Assembly: GCF_019929345.1 (NCBI RefSeq)
Contig: NZ_JAHZPJ010000019.1
Span: 1 to 8,385, forward strand
Length of the DNA stretch: 8,385 nt
DNA from: Streptococcus oralis
Lineage (GTDB): Bacteria > Bacillota > Bacilli > Lactobacillales > Streptococcaceae
Direction: 5' to 3'
The notes beneath the pieces were generated by a model. The model did not search any database and had not been told where the DNA came from. It saw only the letters and a program-made list of their open reading frames with translations. Both the position numbers and the translations under genes were made by a program. Position 1 is the first letter of the stretch. Each line of letters starts with the position of its first letter. Of this stretch, positions 1-6,059 are shown piece by piece.

Positions 1-2
1 TA

Positions 3-76
3 TCCGCCATAGCTCAGTTGGTAGTAGCGCATGACTGTTAATCATGATGTCGTAGGTTCGAGTCCTACTGGCGGAG
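3..76 (+). tRNA. tRNA-Asn (anticodon GTT)
   Basis: A complete cloverleaf can be drawn. The acceptor stem pairs 3-9 (TCCGCCA) with 69-75 (TGGCGGA), with discriminator G76. The anticodon stem pairs 30-34 with 42-46 and its 7-base loop carries GTT at 37-39, so it decodes asparagine codons AAC/AAU. The T arm pairs 52-56 with 64-68 around TTCGAGT. CCA is not encoded, so it must be added after transcription. It lies at the very start of the window. In related streptococci a tRNA-Asn follows the 5S rRNA, so this is probably the tail of an rRNA operon; that part is inference because the upstream sequence is not shown. Confidence 0.97.
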
Positions 77-130
77 TATAGTATAGAAGCTCTTTATCAG
101 CTGTAATAGGTTGAAGTCAACTAAATTCAA

Positions 131-159
131 GAAAGGACAAATTTCGTCCTTTCTTTTTT
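131..159 (+). terminator. Rho-independent terminator after tRNA-Asn
   Basis: GAAAGGAC (131-138) pairs perfectly with GTCCTTTC (146-153) around a 7-base loop, followed at once by six T (154-159). It is correctly oriented to end transcription of the tRNA and any rRNA operon upstream. The same bases, read on the minus strand, encode the last residues (KERTKFVLS) of the decayed IS1167-like transposase, so the terminator seems to have been supplied by the insertion sequence. Confidence 0.85.
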
Positions 160-408
160 GATGTTTAGAGTGAGGAAATACGCTTTTTGAAATTTTCAAA
201 ATTCCGAAAACCAAAGGCATTGATTCCGAAAGTGAAAAATCAAGAGTTGATAGAGATCATAGTGGCGTTTCAAGTTTTTTCAAGTTTTCTGAATAACTTA
301 AGAGCTTGTCAAGAATTTTTTATTCGTCAAATGCATGTAAAAAGTAGGTCGATAGAAGCGTTTATGACTTAGTTTTCGACTCATAGCACGGTTTAAGTAT
401 TTGGAGTA

Positions 409-429
409 AAACAGTCCACTGAACTGTTT
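409..429. repeat. Near-perfect 21-bp palindrome inside the IS remnant
   Basis: AAACAGT (409-415) and ACTGTTT (423-429) are exact inverted copies separated by CCACTGA, which itself pairs partly. It falls where the transposase remnant no longer aligns to the expected protein (between the YYD block and RAMSR). It may be a small inserted repeat rather than IS sequence. Its function is unknown. Confidence 0.5.
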
Positions 430-836
430 CAACCTGAGCTTAGAAATTCGAAAGTGAAGTCGTTTATCCACGTCATAGTAAAGCCTAAATATATCCCTAG
501 TAATGATTTTTACCCGACAACGGACAGCTCAATCGTAGCGAAGAGAGTGATTTCAGATGGCAGCTTGTGTTCTGCCTTCAAGGACAGTAATGATATTAAA
601 CTTGTCAAAATCTTGGGAAATGAAACTCATCTTTCCCTTGGTAAAGGCGTACTCGTCCCAGAACATAATTTCTGGAAGTCAGATGAAGTCATGCTTTAAG
701 TGAAAGTCATTGAGCTTGCGGATGACAGTTGAAGTTGAACTGGAAAGCTGATGGGCAATATCGGTCATAAGAGACTTTTCAATCAATTTCGCTCTGTAAG
801 TGGAGGAAAAAAATGGTACAAAAGCTTATAGCTTAT

Positions 837-857
837 CTCACACGCTGTGAGTATAAT
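837..857 (+). promoter_or_regulatory. Dyad CTCACA-CGC-TGTGAG overlapping a TATAAT box
   Basis: CTCACA (837-842) and TGTGAG (846-851) form a perfect 6-bp inverted repeat with a 3-base centre, directly followed by TATAAT at 852-857. That placement, just upstream of a -10 hexamer, is typical of a repressor operator, but no good -35 box lies 16-18 bp upstream. A second inverted repeat, AGAGGAA (858-864) and TTCCTCT (900-906), lies in what would be the transcript. No gene follows before comW, so this could be a distal comW promoter or a relic of the IS edge. Confidence 0.3.
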
Positions 858-1001
858 AGAGGAAAAATTATCTGTAATCAATTTTGAAATAGACTACTAT
901 TCCTCTGTTCTTACAGTGTTTTTTATTTTTTGTTCGTTTAGGTTGATATTTTTACTTTACAGGAATTTTGGACTAATGCTTTTAAATTTTTGATATCCTA
1001 A

Positions 1002-1024
1002 TACTATAAAAAAATGAAATGGAG
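1002..1024 (+). promoter_or_regulatory. Probable comW -10 box and ribosome binding site
   Basis: TACTAT at 1002-1007 would place the transcript start near 1013, and GGAG at 1021-1024 lies 10 nt before the ATG at 1035. This layout argues for 1035 as the true start and against the earlier in-frame ATG at 1014, which would sit at or before the transcript start. In S. pneumoniae comW is switched on by the response regulator ComE. Only a degenerate pair of ComE-like 9-mers at the usual 21-bp period (913-921 and 934-942) could be found, so ComE control is not shown by the sequence. Confidence 0.4.
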
Positions 1025-1034
1025 ATTATTGAGG

Positions 1035-1256
1035 ATGTTTCAAGATATCTATGAACAAATTATTGAATTTTGTGATGCTGTTGAGCAGGAGTACAATGGG
1101 TTATTTGCGGATAAAACGAAATGGGAAGCCACACATCTTGATTATTTGCATTATTATTTAATTCGCTATAAGATCACTGATGAAAGAGATTTTATTATCT
1201 ATCATTTTAGAACATCCTATCGTTTATTTTTAGAAAAATTTGTGATGAATTTGTGA
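1035..1256 (+). CDS. comW: Competence factor ComW, altered C-terminus
   Basis: ComW is a small cytoplasmic protein of natural transformation. In S. pneumoniae it protects and activates the alternative sigma factor ComX (SigX), so that late competence genes are transcribed. The product from ATG 1035 is 73 residues. Compared with pneumococcal ComW (78 residues, as I remember it) it aligns without gaps up to residue 71: IYEQ (5-8), W30, YYL (40-42), RDFI.YH.R (51-59) and YRL.LEK.VM (62-71). The aligned identity is only moderate, pointing to another mitis-group species. The C-terminus differs because an 11-bp tandem duplication (1239-1260) introduces an early TGA; removing one copy would restore a 78-residue protein ending KKNFIYN. 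The ATG at 1014 would add seven residues (MKWRLLR) that pneumococcal ComW lacks. The gene lies between the tRNA and purA, as in the pneumococcal order. Confidence 0.85.
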   Translation: MFQDIYEQIIEFCDAVEQEYNGLFADKTKWEATHLDYLHYYLIRYKITDERDFIIYHFRTSYRLFLEKFVMNL

Positions 1257-1260
1257 TGAA
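1239..1260 (+). repeat. 11-bp perfect tandem duplication at the comW 3' end
   Basis: TTTGTGATGAA occurs twice head to tail (1239-1249 and 1250-1260). Because 11 is not a multiple of 3, the second copy shifts the comW frame and a TGA is read at 1254-1256. In the frame of the second copy the reading continues FVMKKNFIYN to a TGA at 1280-1282. Confidence 0.9.
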
Positions 1261-1295
1261 AAAGAATTTTATTTATAATTGAGTCAAAGTTATTA

Positions 1296-1308
1296 AAAAA
1301 CGAACAAT
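1296..1308 (+). promoter_or_regulatory. PurBox-like site upstream of purA
   Basis: AAAAACGAACAAT matches the lactococcal/streptococcal PurR activator site AWWWCCGAACWWT at 12 of 13 positions; the first C of CCGAAC is A here. PurR uses PRPP as a signal to turn on purine synthesis genes. The site lies about 97 bp upstream of the -35 box of the best purA promoter, farther than the usual placement near -76 to the transcript start. A weaker -10-like AT stretch near 1361-1370 would fit that distance better. In this AT-rich gap a chance match is possible. Confidence 0.35.
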
Positions 1309-1310
1309 AA

Positions 1311-1442
1311 TCAACTGATGAGATTATATTAATAGTAATTAACAATTATTTCTCTTTAGATATTTTTAAATGGAGAGAATTTCCAGATGTTTCTACGTTG
1401 AGTCTTGAAAAAATGATGAAGTTTTATTATAATAAATTGTGA
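1311..1442 (+). other. Start-less open frame in the comW-purA gap
   Basis: From just after a TAA at 1308-1310 to the TGA at 1440-1442 one frame stays open for 43 codons and reads like protein in its second half (KWREFPDVSTLSLEKMMKFY, then YNKL). It has no ATG, GTG or TTG near its beginning and no ribosome binding site, and the purA promoter lies inside its 3' end. It may be the tail of a lost gene or chance. I do not recognise it. Confidence 0.2.
1405..1433 (+). promoter_or_regulatory. Sigma-A-type promoter for purA
   Basis: TTGAAA at 1405-1410 (-35) and a perfect TATAAT at 1428-1433 (-10) are separated by exactly 17 bp, giving a predicted transcript start near 1440. The purA mRNA leader would then be about 72 nt. 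Confidence 0.75.
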
Positions 1443-2798
<1,356 letters not shown>

Positions 2799-2835
2799 GA
2801 GATTTTTAAGATTTGTTTAAGATAGGTCGGGTATA

Positions 2836-2901
2836 CTATAGACAGTTACAAGAAGACCTCCTAACTTGTTGTAACAAATATCCTAAACTTTTCTTTTTCA
2901 T
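2836..2901 (-). CDS. Possible 21-residue antisense-strand peptide (unrecognised)
   Basis: On the minus strand a well-placed Shine-Dalgarno GGGAG (2912-2908) stands 6 nt before an ATG (2901-2899), opening the 21-residue frame MKKKSLGYLLQQVRRSSCNC plus L, then TAG. It is basic, with one short hydrophobic patch, and has no clear signal peptide. No minus-strand promoter is obvious. It may be chance, a gene relic or a real microprotein; I do not recognise it. The same DNA contains an inverted repeat, GTTACAA and TTGTAAC (2845-2851 and 2869-2875), which could equally be part of an RNA structure downstream of purA. Confidence 0.2.
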   Translation of the reverse strand: MKKKSLGYLLQQVRRSSCNCL

Positions 2902-2916
2902 AATAATCTCCCTATT

Positions 2917-2943
2917 AAGTCACCGCATTCGGTGGCTTTTTTT
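2917..2943 (+). terminator. Rho-independent terminator after purA
   Basis: GTCACCG (2919-2925) pairs with CGGTGGC (2930-2936), one T-G wobble, around the loop CATT and is followed by seven T (2937-2943). Preceding A bases extend the stem into the T tract. It separates purA from tadA. Confidence 0.92.
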
Positions 2944-2956
2944 GTGTTGAGAATCA

Positions 2957-2965
2957 TGATATAAT
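2957..2965 (+). promoter_or_regulatory. Extended -10 promoter for tadA
   Basis: TGATATAAT is a perfect extended -10 element (TGN plus TATAAT at 2960-2965). The region 17 bp upstream is the T tract of the purA terminator, so the -35 is poor and the TG extension probably compensates. Transcript start is expected near 2972, leaving a short leader to the ATG at 2998. Confidence 0.65.
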
Positions 2966-2997
2966 AATAAAACGACAAGCAGGAAAAGAGAGAAACT

Positions 2998-3465
2998 ATG
3001 GATTATACAGTTGAAGAAAAAGAAGCTTTTATGAGAGAGGCTTTGAGAGAGGCAGAAATTGCTCTGAAACACGATGAAATTCCAATTGGTTGTGTGATTG
3101 TCAAGGATGGAGAGATTATTGGCCGTGGGCATAATGCGCGCGAGGAGTTGCAACGGGCGGTTATGCATGCAGAAATCATGGCTATAGAGAATGCGAATGT
3201 GAGTGAAGAGAGTTGGCGCTTGCTGGATTGTACACTTTTTGTGACCATTGAGCCTTGTGTTATGTGTAGTGGGGCGATTGGGCTTGCTCGCATTCCAAAT
3301 GTAGTCTACGGGGCTAAAAACCAGAAATTTGGTGCAGCTGGGAGTCTGTACGACATCTTGACAGATGAGCGTCTTAATCACCGTGTAGAGGTCGAAACGG
3401 GAATTTTGGAAGATGACTGTGCAGCTATTATGCAAGACTTTTTCCGAAATCGACGAAAAAAATAA
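2998..3465 (+). CDS. tadA: tRNA-specific adenosine deaminase TadA
   Basis: TadA deaminates adenosine 34 of tRNA-Arg(ACG) to inosine, letting one tRNA read several CGN codons; it is usually essential. The 155-residue product has the zinc-dependent cytidine/deoxycytidylate deaminase fold: the HAE motif at 57-59 (zinc-binding H57 and proton-shuttling E59) and the PCVMC motif at 86-90 (zinc ligands C87 and C90). The GCVIV and GRGHN segments (31-35, 42-46) match substrate-pocket elements. The length is normal. A purine-rich AGGAAAAGAGAG at 2981-2992 precedes the start. The gene lies between the purA terminator and the SRP RNA, and has its own extended -10 promoter. Some databases label such proteins only as cytidine/deoxycytidylate deaminase family, but the context and motifs favour TadA. 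Confidence 0.93.
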   Translation: MDYTVEEKEAFMREALREAEIALKHDEIPIGCVIVKDGEIIGRGHNAREELQRAVMHAEIMAIENANVSEESWRLLDCTLFVTIEPCVMCSGAIGLARIPNVVYGAKNQKFGAAGSLYDILTDERLNHRVEVETGILEDDCAAIMQDFFRNRRKK

Positions 3466-3491
3466 TTTCTCTTTTAAAATATAGAGGTATG

Positions 3492-3500
3492 TGGTATAAT
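3492..3500 (+). promoter_or_regulatory. Extended -10 promoter for the SRP RNA
   Basis: TGGTATAAT at 3492-3500 combines a TGN extension with a perfect TATAAT (3495-3500). The predicted start, about 3507, coincides with the 5' end of the RNA closing stem. Confidence 0.75.
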
Positions 3501-3507
3501 AAATAGT

Positions 3508-3586
3508 GGAGCAACAGTTCTGCGTGAAGCGGGTCAGGGGAGGAATCCAGCAGCCCTAAGCGAGTGTGAATTGTGTGCTCTTTTTT
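3508..3586 (+). ncRNA. ffs: Signal recognition particle RNA (4.5S, small bacterial type)
   Basis: This is the RNA of the signal recognition particle, which binds protein Ffh and delivers nascent membrane proteins to FtsY and the Sec channel. The conserved apical domain is seen as GTCAGGGGAGGAATCCAGCA (3533-3552) followed by GCCCTAAGC, with the AGGA and AGCAG internal loops that bind Ffh. The closing stem pairs GAGCA (3509-3513) with TGCTC (3576-3580). The RNA is about 73-79 nt, the small type lacking the Alu domain, as in streptococci. The closing stem followed by six T (3581-3586) doubles as its terminator. Ends are inferred from the promoter and terminator. Confidence 0.92.
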
Positions 3587-3591
3587 CGTGC

Positions 3592-3603
3592 TTTTTTCGA
3601 ATA
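3592..3603 (+). promoter_or_regulatory. Cin-box (ComX-dependent promoter) for the dut-radA operon
   Basis: TTCGAATA at 3596-3603 matches the streptococcal cin-box TACGAATA at 7 of 8 positions. It is directly preceded by a T-rich run (3592-3597), the second typical feature of promoters read by the competence sigma factor ComX. It is about 48 bp upstream of dut. In S. pneumoniae radA is a late competence gene, which supports the call. Weak housekeeping-type AT boxes (TAAAAT at 3611-3616, GATAAT at 3631-3636) lie downstream and may give basal expression. Confidence 0.7.
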
Positions 3604-3651
3604 AATAAGATAAAATAACCTAGAATAAATGATAATAGAAAAGAGGAAAAT

Positions 3652-4095
3652 ATGAAAATTCGTGGTTTCGAATTGGTTTCGAGTTTTAAAGATAAAAATT
3701 TGCTACCTAAACGTGAGACAGCGCATGCAGCAGGTTACGACTTAAAGGTAGCAGAACGTACGGTTATTGCGCCAGGAGAGATTGTTTTGGTTCCGACAGG
3801 GGTTAAGGCCTATATGCAGCCGACAGAAGTGCTCTATCTCTATGACCGTTCATCAAACCCTCGTAAGAAAGGCTTGGTCTTGATCAACTCTGTGGGGGTC
3901 ATTGATGGGGATTATTATGGAAATCCTGGAAATGAGGGACATATTTTTGCGCAGATGAAAAACATTACTGATCAGGAAGTGGTTCTTGAAGTTGGGGAAC
4001 GTGTGGTTCAGGCTGTCTTTGCACCATTTTTAATTGCAGATGGAGATGCAGCTGATGGCGTACGGACTGGTGGATTTGGATCGACTGGGCACTAA
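3652..4095 (+). CDS. dut: Deoxyuridine 5'-triphosphate nucleotidohydrolase (dUTPase)
   Basis: Dut hydrolyses dUTP to dUMP and pyrophosphate, keeping uracil out of DNA and feeding dTMP synthesis. The 147-residue protein carries all five trimeric-dUTPase motifs in order: AGYDLK (27-32, catalytic-site Asp), DRSS (65-68), LINSVGVIDGDYYG (77-90), GERVVQAVF (115-123) and the C-terminal RTGGFGSTGH (138-147) that closes over the substrate. Motif 3 reads DYYGN where many homologues have YRGE, a variant I associate with streptococcal and phage-like dUTPases. A GAGGA ribosome site at 3643-3647 fits the start. It is the first gene of an operon with the histidine phosphatase (1-nt gap) and radA, headed by a cin-box, so induction in competence is likely. 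Confidence 0.95.
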   Translation: MKIRGFELVSSFKDKNLLPKRETAHAAGYDLKVAERTVIAPGEIVLVPTGVKAYMQPTEVLYLYDRSSNPRKKGLVLINSVGVIDGDYYGNPGNEGHIFAQMKNITDQEVVLEVGERVVQAVFAPFLIADGDAADGVRTGGFGSTGH

Positions 4096-4096
4096 G

Positions 4097-4612
4097 ATGA
4101 AGATAATCTTTATACGTCATGGGGAACCAGATTACCGTGAGTTAGAGGAACGTTCTTATACAGGTTTTGGGATGGATTTGGCCCCCTTATCTGAGAAGGG
4201 ACGACAACAAGCTCAGGAACTTTGCCAAAATCCCTTACTACAATCAGCTAACTTACTAGTGACTTCAGCAGTAACGAGAGCTTTAGAAACAGCTTTTTAT
4301 GTTTCTTGTGCTACTGGCCTCCCTTTGAGGGTGGAGCCTTTGTTACACGAATGGCAGGTTTATGAAACAGGTATAGAGAACTTTGAAAGAGCTAGATGTC
4401 TGTTTTTAGAAAACAAGGGGGAGTTACTTCCTAATAGCCCTATTCAATATGAGACAGCTGCGGAGATGAAGTCTCGATTTCTAGAATGTATGGCTAAGTA
4501 TCGAGATTACCAGACCGTGATAGTGGTAACTCACAACATGCTCATGCGCCAATTTGTATCAAACGAGAAGATTGATTTTTGCCAAGTGATTGAGTGTGAG
4601 ATAGAGATTTAG
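4097..4612 (+). CDS. Histidine phosphatase (phosphoglycerate mutase-like) protein
   Basis: This is a member of the histidine phosphatase superfamily, whose enzymes form a phosphohistidine intermediate. The product is 171 residues. Family residues are visible: the RHG motif (R7, H8 nucleophile, G9) right after the first strand MKIIFI, R61 in [11 protein letters not shown], the acid E85 in HEW, and H146 in VVTHN. The substrate cannot be told from sequence; broad phosphomonoesterase activity is possible, and being shorter than glycolytic mutases (about 230-250 residues) it is not the main phosphoglycerate mutase. The open frame runs back to an ATG at 4034 inside dut, but the RHG strand begins at 4097 and that start leaves 1 nt after the dut stop, so translational coupling is likely, as no strong ribosome site is seen. 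It lies between dut and radA in the cin-box operon. Confidence 0.85.
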   Translation: MKIIFIRHGEPDYRELEERSYTGFGMDLAPLSEKGRQQAQELCQNPLLQSANLLVTSAVTRALETAFYVSCATGLPLRVEPLLHEWQVYETGIENFERARCLFLENKGELLPNSPIQYETAAEMKSRFLECMAKYRDYQTVIVVTHNMLMRQFVSNEKIDFCQVIECEIEI

Positions 4613-4625
4613 AAAGAGGTTTATC

Positions 4626-5987
4626 ATCGCAAAGAAAAAAGCGACATTTGTATGTCAAAATTGTGGGTATAATTCCCCTAAATATCTGGGACGTTGTCCT
4701 AACTGTGGGTCTTGGTCTTCTTTTGTAGAAGAGGTTGAGGTTGCCGAGGTCAAGAATGCGCGTGTGTCCTTGACAGGTGAGAAAACCAAGCCCATGAAAC
4801 TGGCTGAGGTGACTTCCATCAATGTCAATCGAACCAAGACGGAGATGGAGGAATTCAACCGTGTACTTGGAGGCGGAGTGGTACCAGGGAGTCTCGTCCT
4901 TATCGGTGGGGATCCAGGGATTGGGAAATCAACCCTTCTCTTACAAGTATCGACTCAGCTGTCCCAAGTAGGGACTGTTCTCTATGTCAGTGGGGAGGAG
5001 TCTGCCCAGCAGATTAAACTCCGTGCAGAGCGCTTGGGGGATATTGATAGCGAGTTTTATCTCTATGCAGAGACCAATATGCAGAGTGTTCGCGCAGAAG
5101 TAGAAAAAATTCAGCCAGACTTCCTCATTATTGACTCCATCCAGACTATTATGTCTCCTGAGATTTCAGGGGTGCAGGGGTCTGTTTCTCAGGTGCGTGA
5201 GGTGACCGCTGAGCTTATGCAGCTGGCTAAGACCAATAACATTGCCATCTTTATCGTAGGGCATGTGACCAAGGAAGGGACCTTGGCTGGTCCGCGTATG
5301 TTGGAGCATATGGTGGATACGGTGCTTTACTTTGAAGGGGAGCGCCACCATACCTTCCGTATTTTGAGGGCAGTCAAAAACCGTTTTGGTTCCACTAATG
5401 AGATTGGGATTTTTGAGATGCAGTCGGGTGGATTGGTTGAGGTACTCAATCCGAGTCAAGTTTTCCTAGAGGAGCGTTTGGATGGGGCTACTGGCTCGTC
5501 AATCGTTGTGACCATGGAAGGGACCCGTCCGATTTTGGCGGAGGTTCAGGCTTTGGTAACACCAACCATGTTTGGAAATGCTAAGCGTACGACGACTGGA
5601 CTTGATTTCAATCGTGCAAGTCTGATTATGGCTGTTTTGGAAAAACGAGCAGGGCTTCTCTTGCAAAATCAGGATGCCTATCTCAAATCTGCTGGCGGTG
5701 TGAAATTGGATGAGCCTGCTATTGACTTAGCCGTTGCAGTGGCTATTGCCTCTAGTTATAAGGACAAGCCTACCAATCCTCAGGAATGTTTTGTGGGTGA
5801 ACTGGGCTTGACCGGAGAAATTCGGCGCGTGAATCGTATCGAGCAACGTATCAATGAAGCAGCAAAATTGGGCTTTACCAAGATTTATGTACCCAAGAAT
5901 TCCTTGACAGGAATCACTCCACCCAAGGAAATTGAGGTTATTGGTGTGACAACGATTCAGGAAGTTTTGAAAAAGGTCTTTGCATAA
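4626..5987 (+). CDS. radA: DNA repair and transformation protein RadA, apparent ATC start
   Basis: RadA (Sms) is a RecA-related DnaB-type helicase that acts with RecA to extend D-loops in recombination and in natural transformation. Read from 4626 the product has 453 residues, normal for the family. It has a zinc finger CQNC and CPNC (about residues 10-29), Walker [11 protein letters not shown] (94-103), Walker B FLIIDS (166-171), the RadA-specific KNRFG motif (251-255) and a C-terminal Lon-like domain. Oddly, no ATG, GTG or TTG exists in this frame between the stop at 4602-4604 and the zinc finger. The first usual start, GTG 4764, would remove the zinc finger. A good Shine-Dalgarno, AAGAGG (4614-4619), stands 6 nt before ATC at 4626, followed by GCA AAG AAA AAA, which matches the AKKK start of relatives. 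ATC is therefore the likeliest initiator; ATC at 4623 is the alternative. It is the last gene of the cin-box operon. Confidence 0.88.
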   Translation: MAKKKATFVCQNCGYNSPKYLGRCPNCGSWSSFVEEVEVAEVKNARVSLTGEKTKPMKLAEVTSINVNRTKTEMEEFNRVLGGGVVPGSLVLIGGDPGIGKSTLLLQVSTQLSQVGTVLYVSGEESAQQIKLRAERLGDIDSEFYLYAETNMQSVRAEVEKIQPDFLIIDSIQTIMSPEISGVQGSVSQVREVTAELMQLAKTNNIAIFIVGHVTKEGTLAGPRMLEHMVDTVLYFEGERHHTFRILRAVKNRFGSTNEIGIFEMQSGGLVEVLNPSQVFLEERLDGATGSSIVVTMEGTRPILAEVQALVTPTMFGNAKRTTTGLDFNRASLIMAVLEKRAGLLLQNQDAYLKSAGGVKLDEPAIDLAVAVAIASSYKDKPTNPQECFVGELGLTGEIRRVNRIEQRINEAAKLGFTKIYVPKNSLTGITPPKEIEVIGVTTIQEVLKKVFA

Positions 5988-5990
5988 TCC

Positions 5991-6019
5991 GTGACAAATC
6001 CTCTTAGAAATGATAAGAT
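5991..6019 (+). promoter_or_regulatory. Candidate promoter for the carbonic anhydrase
   Basis: GTGACA (5991-5996, 5 of 6 to TTGACA) lies exactly 17 bp before TAAGAT (6014-6019), which is preceded by the TGA extension at 6011-6013. Transcript start would be near 6026. The GTG of the -35 box also opens an in-frame extension of the next gene, but as a promoter it argues against translation from there. Confidence 0.45.
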
Positions 6020-6059
6020 AGGAGAAATATTTGACTATCAAATTTTCGAGGAGGGAATC

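Larger units (their letters stand above)
128..812 (-). mobile_element. Decayed ISL3-family (IS1167-like) transposase remnant
   Basis: On the minus strand this region encodes broken pieces of an ISL3-family DDE transposase close to streptococcal IS1167. From about 805 downwards one frame reads RAKLIEKSLMTDIAHQLSSS, then STSTVIRKLNDFHFKHDFI, a TGA stop, LPEIMFWDEYAFTKGKMSFI and NIITVLEGRTQAAI, with two further TGA stops where arginines are expected. Later blocks read RAMSR, KRFYRPTFYMHLTNK, YDLYQLLIFHF and, in a different frame near 180-222, NAFGFRNFENFKKRI, then LNIKKERTKFVLS near 131-165. The N-terminal part is missing and two or more internal stretches are deleted between blocks. The copy cannot encode an active transposase. 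Family assignment rests on recalled IS1167 protein sequence; the terminal inverted repeats could not be placed. Confidence 0.85.

Noticed and set aside
187..372. 61-codon plus-strand ORF as a gene
   Set aside because: It is antisense to recognisable transposase blocks of the IS1167-like remnant and lacks a ribosome site.
454..699. 81-codon plus-strand ORF as a gene
   Set aside because: The opposite strand clearly encodes ISL3 transposase fragments; the plus-strand frame is a shadow.
725..733. ACAGTTGAA as a ComE box
   Set aside because: A single 9-mer match with no partner at 21 bp, located inside the transposase remnant and nearly 300 bp from comW.
1014..1034. ATG 1014 as the comW start
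   Set aside because: It is at or before the predicted transcript start and adds seven residues not in pneumococcal ComW; GGAG at 1021-1024 serves ATG 1035.
4034..4096. Histidine phosphatase starting at ATG 4034 inside dut
   Set aside because: The RHG-bearing first strand begins at 4097; the extra 21 residues are dut sequence in another frame.
4764..5987. RadA starting at GTG 4764
   Set aside because: This would delete the in-frame, intact zinc finger and leave a 407-residue protein; there is no ribosome site before it.
5991..6059. Carbonic anhydrase starting at GTG 5991
   Set aside because: There is no ribosome site, it overlaps a promoter-like -35 box, and GTG 6060 has a near-ideal GGAGG 5 nt upstream.
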